64,000 nt of DNA. Source: Epiperipatus broadwayi (Eukaryota > Onychophora > Udeonychophora > Euonychophora > Peripatidae). This document shows, piece after piece, positions 57,727 to 64,000 of this stretch (positions within the stretch are counted from its first letter, which is position 1; each line of letters opens with the position of its first letter). The position numbers and the translations under genes are program-made. The stretch lies in the NCBI GenBank assembly GCA_028023455.1, contig JAQFVV010006630.1:124001-188000 (forward strand), in the 5' to 3' direction. The notes under the pieces were generated by a model that was not told the DNA's origin, made no database searches, and was given only the letters and a program-made list of their open reading frames with translations.

Positions 57727-58352
57727 TGCTGTGTCTTATGACCAGCAAGTAAATAAATGGACAAAGGCAGAATTGAGATGGTAAGATTATAGTTTAATAT
57801 GAATAATTTTAACTATATACATTGCCTATTGTAGGTGTAATAAAATAATAAAAGGTCATGGTGACCTGCATATAATAACCCTATTCCTGCTTTGGACTTA
57901 CAGAGGCAGGAGTCTCTGACTAATAATTAAAACTCAGAACAATTAGATCAGGTTATGGGGGTTTATATACCCCTCAAGACTTCTGGAGTCTTTTACATTC
58001 CTAACCATAGATTGTGTTTTCACTTACATTTTCACATACATGCAGTATTTTTACATTTCTCACTATATATGGTATTTTACACAGTTTTCTGACCCTATAA
58101 GGTCAGCTGGGCTTTCTATGATTTAACAGCACTGCAATTTTACACAATCATTATACATAATTACTATACAGTTATTCATATTTTACATATTCATTATATT
58201 TTACAGTTATTACTTTTATTCTACATTATTGTACTCTTATTATTATACAATTATTATTCTTATTTTACATACTCTTATTATTATACAATTATTATTATTA
58301 TTTACATATTCATTATACATTACATATGTATACCTTGACCTTGAATACTGCA
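57727..58352 (-). repeat. 5' LTR
   Basis: Direct copy of 55,544-56,168. The minus-strand start is TGCAGTATTCAAGG and the end is CACAGCA. Confidence 0.92.
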
Positions 58353-58760
58353 GTTTTGTGATATGATTACATCAGTAATTTTGTTCTCATGTTATGGGGT
58401 CATTTAATGTACAACAAAATACTGGTAGGTGAATTATTAATGCAAAGAATGCTGTTAATAAAATCAACAAATACAGTATTATATATAAAGAGGGGTACCA
58501 ATGTGAATAAGTTATATTTATGAGTTAGAATATGTATTACAAAATTATGAACATGGATTACTGCATAAAAAAGTATGCTATTCTGTGGATAGATTTCAAT
58601 CTATATTTGAAAAACAGTCACTTATTTATAATTAATGTTTTTGTTTTGACAATGTTTTTATTTAGCATGTAAAAACGATTTGAAAAAAGAAAACTTAAAG
58701 AGGCATCCTTTATAAATATATAATAGACAGTATATTTGGATATGAATATATTAAAGTTGA
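58353..58760 (+). mobile_element. PLE family A copy 4, part downstream of the LTR insertion
   Basis: Matches 5590-5960 of copy 1: N-x-V-N-K-I-N-K-Y-S-I-I-Y equivalent, a degenerate GIY-YIG core near 58,500-58,570 (GAACATGGATTACTGCATAAA against GAGCATGGACTATTATATAAT), and the tail GATTTGAAAAAAGAAAAC...CCTTTATAAAT at 58,678-58,720. It shows the PLE was there before the LTR element. Confidence 0.75.
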
Positions 58761-59458
58761 CCATTCATAAGGTAACATTAATGTCATCTAACATTCCAAC
58801 TATAAAATGTTACTCTGAATAACAGTCATGTCATAAGCTGACTGCATCTCTTATTTATTTATTTACTTATTATTAGTTTGAATTTATTATCATTTTAAAA
58901 ATTGTAGCATTAATTCTAATTTTTTAGTGTTGTGTTTTATTATTTATTTCATCTAATTATATGTGTATATTACAGTTTTTGATGAATAGTTTTTATGTCA
59001 TTTAATTTTTTTATAGATAAAATTAATATTGAAAAATTTCTTTTCGCTTAGTTATTATATTTTATTTTAATTCGTTCAAACACATTTAGTTATAATTTAA
59101 TACACTACATATAACTAAGTTTATAGAAGCCATAGTTAAAATATTTCTGTTAGTTATTGTATCAGTAAATTTTCAACACAATCATAAAAAAATGACTACT
59201 AAATAAGGCTTCATTAAAATTATTATATATGTAGTATAATGTTTGTTCACTAATTGATATTCTTATTAAAAAATAGATAATTTTTGAATAAAAAATATAT
59301 GATTGGGAGTTTATTAAATACTCTGCATAAAATATAGATATGTTTATTTATTTTTGTTCATTTATTTTGCTATAGCAAAAATCTTTTTAAAAGTAAAGAT
59401 TTAAATACTTTCTCTCTCTTCATTAGACATAGATTTTAAGTTAATTACATTCTAATTG
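58761..59458. other. No gene seen
   Basis: AT-rich. Possible PLE 3' untranslated remains at the left edge. Confidence 0.45.
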
Positions 59459-59560
59459 TCAATCGTCGGTGGTCGAGTGGTTAGCACAGCCGCCTTAGGA
59501 GCAGTTGTCTTGGGATTCGCTTCCCCGGCCGACTCTTTGACACATTAAATATATATATAT
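59459..59560 (+). mobile_element. tRNA-derived SINE, plus strand
   Basis: A box TGGTCGAGTGGTT (59,470-59,482) and B box GGGATTCGCTTCCCC (about 59,512-59,526), with a partial acceptor pairing of GTCGG and CCGAC. A tail CTTTGACACATT then TA repeats follows. The shared GGCCGAC..TTTGACACAT body with the copies at 15.0, 33.4 and 63.5 kb argues for a SINE rather than a functional tRNA gene. Confidence 0.75.
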
Positions 59561-60735
59561 ATAAAATTACATTCTAATTAATTCTTGTAAATGAGCATAT
59601 GCAAATATTTTCTTCATTGTATATAATTGTTATTAAATATTATAAAATAGTTTATGGAGATGTCATAAATTCATTTTTTAATGAATGTGTTTTTAATATA
59701 ATAAATGAATGTCGATTGCTTTCATATAAATTCTACAAAAGTTTTGGTAATGAAAGTAGTTTTATTTTGTGCATTTATTAAGGTATTGTTAGAAGTACAT
59801 AGATTATGTATGAAATTGATTTTTATCAGAATAAATACATCTTTAATAGTCGTAATATACATCTAAGTAAGTTTTAAAAAGTCATAGCTATTTAAGACAA
59901 TATACACTTTAGTAAGTTTCTTAAAAATAATGCATTGTTTTAAAAAACAATGTTTGTTTTTCAGCATTGAAAGTAATTTTAAAAAAATGTCAGAGATTTA
60001 TCCTGTATTTTTCAACCTGAATCAACATTGCTTTCAAACCAAAACTTAAATCTAGAGAAAGTATTTTAATAATAGATAGTAATATTTTCATATATATGGA
60101 CTTTAAAATGATCTTTGTGATTAATGTTTATATAATAATAAATAATTAAAGCAATTATAATCACAAAAAATAATCTGTACTTAGTGAAGAGGCCAAGTCA
60201 ACAAATAATGACTAACTTCTAATAATTTGGCCAACATCAAGACATAATAATTCTCTTCAAACAATTCTGATTTAAAACATTCTTTCATAACATATTGAAA
60301 GTAGAATGAAATGTTTAATGAATTCGTATCAGAAAATATGTTCACAATAATAGGGAACTAATGCCTATCATCTCAAAAATATGTAAATTTACTTTGGTTG
60401 CATTAAATTGTTTAATAATGAAACATTTTGAGTTTATTCTACTTTTAACTTGATTTAAAAATTTTCTAATACCATTCAGTTTATGGCATTTTGCAAGAAG
60501 ACAATCTTAAAATATTGGCTTCAGGATAATAAACTTATTTATGTAATATTTTGTTTTGAAATTGTATTAAATATGTACTAATTTAATTTTATTATTTTAT
60601 AATTTTAAACACGATTTTCATTTTGGAATATTACATTTGTGTATTATTAAAAAAGTTTGAAGAAAATGTATTTTATAAACATTATAATCAATTTAGCATT
60701 ATTGTCACTATTAGGCAATATTGAACTGATCTTGA
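59561..60735. other. No gene seen
   Basis: AT-rich. No motif recognised. Confidence 0.55.
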
Positions 60736-61350
60736 ATCCTTATGCTTTTATAATAGACTGTTTATTCATAAAATTTACAACATTCTGTGTGCAACACATA
60801 ATCATCATTTTCTATACTTAAACAATCTGTTATTAGCAGTAACAAACTTTCCATACAGTAGTGCCACCCAATTGTAAGACTTAGTAATAAACGGATGTGG
60901 TAAGGTTTGTGCATAAAATCGTCATCAAGTACCCAATCATCCAATATCTCCAGACTATTTTCTAGCTTGTGGTTTTCATCAGTGAGAAGTTTGAATCTGA
61001 GAGCATTGCTCTTACATATCCAGAAGCTATCTTTTATCTATTTAGTTACCTACAAAATTAGGAGCTCAAGATGAAAATGCATTAATGTTTTCCATCCAAG
61101 CTCATTCATCTGTATAGTCATATAGATATTAAGCCAATGCAGAAACCATAGATTTTGGTGACCTTCGTTTATCAAAAACCACAGTCATCAACAATCTATA
61201 TGTCAGAATCATATAAAATGACCAATTCATCACATGATCACTATTTCCTATGCTTACCCAAGCTATTATTATTAATAGAAAACACTCCATACTACTGTTT
61301 ATTACTGCTAAATACAGCTTGTATAAGCATAGTAAATGGTGATCATATAT
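60736..61350 (+). repeat. Repeat Y, tandem diverged copies
   Basis: CTTTCCATACAGTAGTGCC (60,849-60,867) and CCAATATCTCCAGACTA (60,939-60,955) match 28.7 and 29.9 kb. The 61,060-61,350 part matches 29,690-29,900 (TGTATAGTCATATA, TTTTGGTG, CACATGATCAC, ACTCCATACTACTG). Confidence 0.8.
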
Positions 61351-62189
61351 TATGCACAGGGATACCCAAAAATAACTGGAATTTTATAATTAAAAATGTT
61401 TATTTATTTTTAAGTATTATAAATTTAATCTCTTTCAAATTATTATTAATTTAATGCAATACTCCAATCTAAACGTGCTTTTTATTTTTCAAAGTACTCC
61501 AGAAGTACTTGCAAAGTAATGCCATTTAAATTCTCAGTCAGTCATTTTTCCTCAACACTTTTAAGTCTGCAAAAAAATTGAAGATTTTTTCATCCATGAG
61601 AATAAAAAAAAGTGCACAAAGTGAGATTGAATGATTATGGCTGATAGATAAGCTGGATCGTGCTGAATTTAATTAAAAAGTGTTTTATACTCAAGGCTTT
61701 GAGAGATGACACTTTGTGGGGATAGAATTTGCACTCTTTTCTTTGTCACAAAACAATGTTCACATTTTACCACATCATTTAATGATGCAGAATGTGAATA
61801 TAAAATACCAGATCTTTATGAACTAAATTTCAAAGAAAAATATCATTTGCATAAAAAAAATCAGCACTGTTTTGATTTTGAACTTTACTTGTGATGCTTT
61901 TTAGGGATCTGGTTAATTTAACATTTCAATTAGACCATTCATAAACTTGTGATTTTATGAGATCAGCTTTTTTATAATCTGTTTCAAGCATTACAACTTT
62001 TTTCCTTGTCATTTTTTATAAATGAAAACTGAATTTCATATTATGAAACTTTTCAACCATTATAAAAATATTGACAAAAGTTCAAAATGCACTTTACAAA
62101 ATAATGTGTTATATAGACCCATAATATTACATGATGATATCATTTGGAATATTGATGCAAAATGGTTTCTGCAAGATCTTTGTAACAAC
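61351..62189. other. Spacer between repeat Y arms; no recognised gene
   Basis: Holds a 62-codon plus-strand open stretch (61,706-61,894) with scattered Cys and His, without a domain I recognise. The surrounding sequence offers no support for a gene. Confidence 0.35.
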
Positions 62190-62500
62190 AACAGGTAAAT
62201 AAACTAAAGAATGATCACAGTTATTTTTTGGTCCCTCCCTCATATTTCCTATGCTAACACAGGCTGTTATTAGCAGTTGAAAACTCACCATACTACTGCT
62301 AATTACAGCTTGTATAAGTATATGAAATAATGATCATATGATGTGTTGGTGATGTTTATATCATTCCAGCCAATGGGATGTTGGTGATAGTGGATTTTGA
62401 TAAACCAAGGACATCAAAATGAACAGATAATGAACTAGGTTTAGATCTATTTGACTATACAGCTGAATGATCTTGGATTGAAAACATTAACACGTTAGTT
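62190..62500. repeat. Repeat Y, further copies in mixed orientation
   Basis: 62,225-62,345 repeats the CCTATGCT...ACTCACCATACTACTGCTAATTACAGC portion in the forward direction. 62,375-62,500 carries, inverted, the portion around 61,080-61,180 (CTATTTGACTATACAGCTGAATGA). Confidence 0.8.
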
Positions 62501-63493
62501 TTGTCACTTTAATATAAATTAAAATAATAATATAATATATTGTTTAAAAGATAAGATTCTTTTTTATTTATTATATTCAAAGGATCCTATAACACTATAA
62601 TAGTTTAATATAGTAAGAAATAAGTATTAACAATATCTTAAGATAATTTCTATCATTATGCTAGCTCAAAATTTATTAATTAATAATTTATGGTTCAATT
62701 AAATAAATAACTAAATAAATAATATACTTATAATAAGCACGAGACATTTGGTGAAAGGTATAGTTGTTGGATAACATTGAGAACATCTTCCTAAGGATAT
62801 AATCTCAATGGTATAAAAACACTAACCCCTTTTTTATTCAAATAATAATAAAAATTTATAGCATCATTATGACTTTAAAATATTAAAAATAATCTAATAT
62901 ATTATAGTAGATAAATTATAATTTCTGTTATAACATAAAATCATCTCAGGTTCTTTAAATAAATCATTAACTTAATTTATAATATCCTGTAACCAAGTAT
63001 GATGAAGGATTTTACATTATTCTCAACTATACCTTAACAATAATAATAATAACAATAAAATATAATATTCTTACACTCAACTTAATTAATAATTTGTACT
63101 ATATTTACTATTTAATTATCATGTCAAAAATAATAATAATAATTCAGTTCTCTTATTTATCATGTGGCATATTAAAAGTATGGTATAATCTGAAACATGT
63201 GGCAATAGGAAATATATTTAACCTTATGGTAATAGATTATGACTATAAAATACTATTATAATGTGATATTTCAGTATCATATTCTGAATAATAATTATCA
63301 TTTAAATCAAACATTTTTAATTATAATGTGCAAAATATGTTACATGTTCAATTTTGAGTTCTGTGGATCAGATGTAGAGGAAGTGAATAAATCAATAATA
63401 ACACTGACAAAAAGTTTTATAAAACAACTTTATCAATTTATTCTATTTAACAAACCAACTTTATACAATAAATTTACAGTTTATTATTTAAAA
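62501..63493. other. No gene seen
   Basis: AT-rich. No motif recognised; a 105-codon open stretch at 63,239-63,556 is low-complexity and overlaps the SINE piece. Confidence 0.5.
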
Positions 63494-63570
63494 AACAGCT
63501 ACCTTACAAACAGTTGCCCTGGGTTTGCAGGTTTGCTTCCTGGACGATGCCTTTGACACATGGGGAAAAA
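63494..63570 (+). repeat. tRNA-derived SINE 3' fragment
   Basis: AACAGTTGCCCTGGGTTTGC, a decayed B box (GGTTTGCTTCC), then GATGCCTTTGACACATG and an A-tail, matching the 3' half of the SINE at 59,459. Confidence 0.6.
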
Positions 63571-64000
63571 AAATAATATTAAAGTTAAAACAAAAAATAT
63601 ATAAAATTAATCAAAAAGAAAATATTAGGTTACAGATTATGAACTTTGATTTAGGCATATTTATCATGTATTCAAATTCTATCATTTGCCTTACAAAATT
63701 ACTATTAAATTTATATTATTTCTTACTTCCAGTAAATATAAAATAAGATATTTTGTATATTTTTATCAATCAAAATATATTTTTAGATTCATTCTAGGTT
63801 AATAAAATATAAAGTAACAAAAACAATGTTTGTTCATGTACTAAAATAATTTGCTCGGTACCATTCTAAGTTTTATTATATGTTTCATATTCAAAAAACA
63901 TAAAATATAAAATTTAAATAAAATATATAAGCATTCATAATACACTCCACATTCCTCATTCTGATGTTCCTTTTTAAAATATGCATTATTTCAAAAATAT
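63571..64000. other. No gene seen
   Basis: AT-rich DNA to the end of the window. Confidence 0.55.

Larger units (their letters stand above)
55544..58352 (-). mobile_element. LTR retrotransposon (Ty3/Gypsy-like), internally deleted
   Basis: Two direct repeats with TG...CA ends, 55,544-56,168 and 57,727-58,352, about 95-97% identical by eye, flank about 1.56 kb. The element reads on the minus strand: 5' LTR (right), leader, gag, protease, 3' LTR (left). RT, RNase H and integrase are missing, so it cannot move by itself. Flanks are GTTTG on the left and GTTTT on the right, compatible with a 5-base target duplication carrying one change. It is nested in a PLE. Integration and gag layout suit the Ty3/Gypsy group, but without RT the clade is uncertain. 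Confidence 0.88.

Noticed and set aside
59459-59540. A possible functional tRNA gene
   Set aside because: A and B boxes are present, but the acceptor stem is only partly paired and the downstream body is shared with three other loci ending in A-tails or AT repeats. It fits a SINE.
63239-63556. 105-codon plus-strand frame with Cys and Asn
   Set aside because: AT-rich chance frame that runs into a SINE fragment. No domain or neighbouring signal.

Overview
This window looks like repeat-dominated, very AT-rich (roughly three quarters A+T by eye) genomic DNA of an animal, most likely an invertebrate. I find no host protein-coding gene, no operons or ribosome-binding sites, no CRISPR array and no convincing functional tRNA or rRNA. 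Everything recognisable is a transposable element or its debris: Penelope-like elements (PLEs), an RTE-type LINE family in three copies, fragments of three other LINEs, one LTR retrotransposon, pogo/Tigger-like DNA transposons, tRNA-derived SINEs and long inverted or foldback repeats. I cannot name the species. Cephalopods and other AT-rich invertebrates are candidates, but this is a guess from the repeat mix.

Layout, left to right. 1-984: end of a pogo/Tigger-like DNA transposon with transposase remnants. 3.13-4.67 kb: an inverted-composition block whose left half has almost no G. 4.92-10.16 kb: three head-to-tail copies of one PLE (family A). 10.2-11.06 kb: an inverted PLE pair (family B). 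11.06-15.34 kb: decayed LINE ORF1 with a zinc knuckle, then a 3' LINE end hit by a SINE. 16.4-18.3 kb: PLE (family C) with inverted terminal repeats. 18.3-19.86 kb: five copies of one repeat in both orientations. 21.4-22.25 kb: PLE fragment (family D). 22.28-23.06 kb: near-perfect PLE palindrome (family B). 25.3-26.28 kb: internally deleted pogo/Tigger element with complete ends. 28.0-32.4 kb: old RTE copy split by a repeat cluster. 34.0-35.9 kb: RTE copy with a 572-codon open frame. 36.5-37.2 kb: inverted pair of a composite SINE. 37.3-40.35 kb: RTE copy with its 5' half inverted. 41.95-45.15 kb: PLE (family E), again with outward-facing 3' ends. 46.39-46.96 kb: foldback element. 50.0-51.9 kb and 52.7-53.2 kb: fragments of two further LINEs. 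54.45-55.05 kb: pogo-like transposase tail. 55.54-58.35 kb: LTR retrotransposon (gag and protease kept, RT-RNase H-integrase lost) nested in a family A PLE. 59.46-64 kb: SINE pieces and repeat family Y.

Two themes stand out. First, four separate PLE loci (families B twice, C and E) share the same geometry: a 5'-truncated inverted copy abuts a forward copy, so both 3' ends face outward. Second, the 3' regions of families B, C and E, and the composite tRNA-SINE, share a short stem-loop followed by GAAAC, in places preceded by CTGATGA or a relative, which resembles a hammerhead ribozyme core. None is a complete ribozyme by eye. Nested insertions give a relative chronology: LTR element into PLE A, SINE into LINE, LINE tail into Tigger, repeat cluster into RTE.
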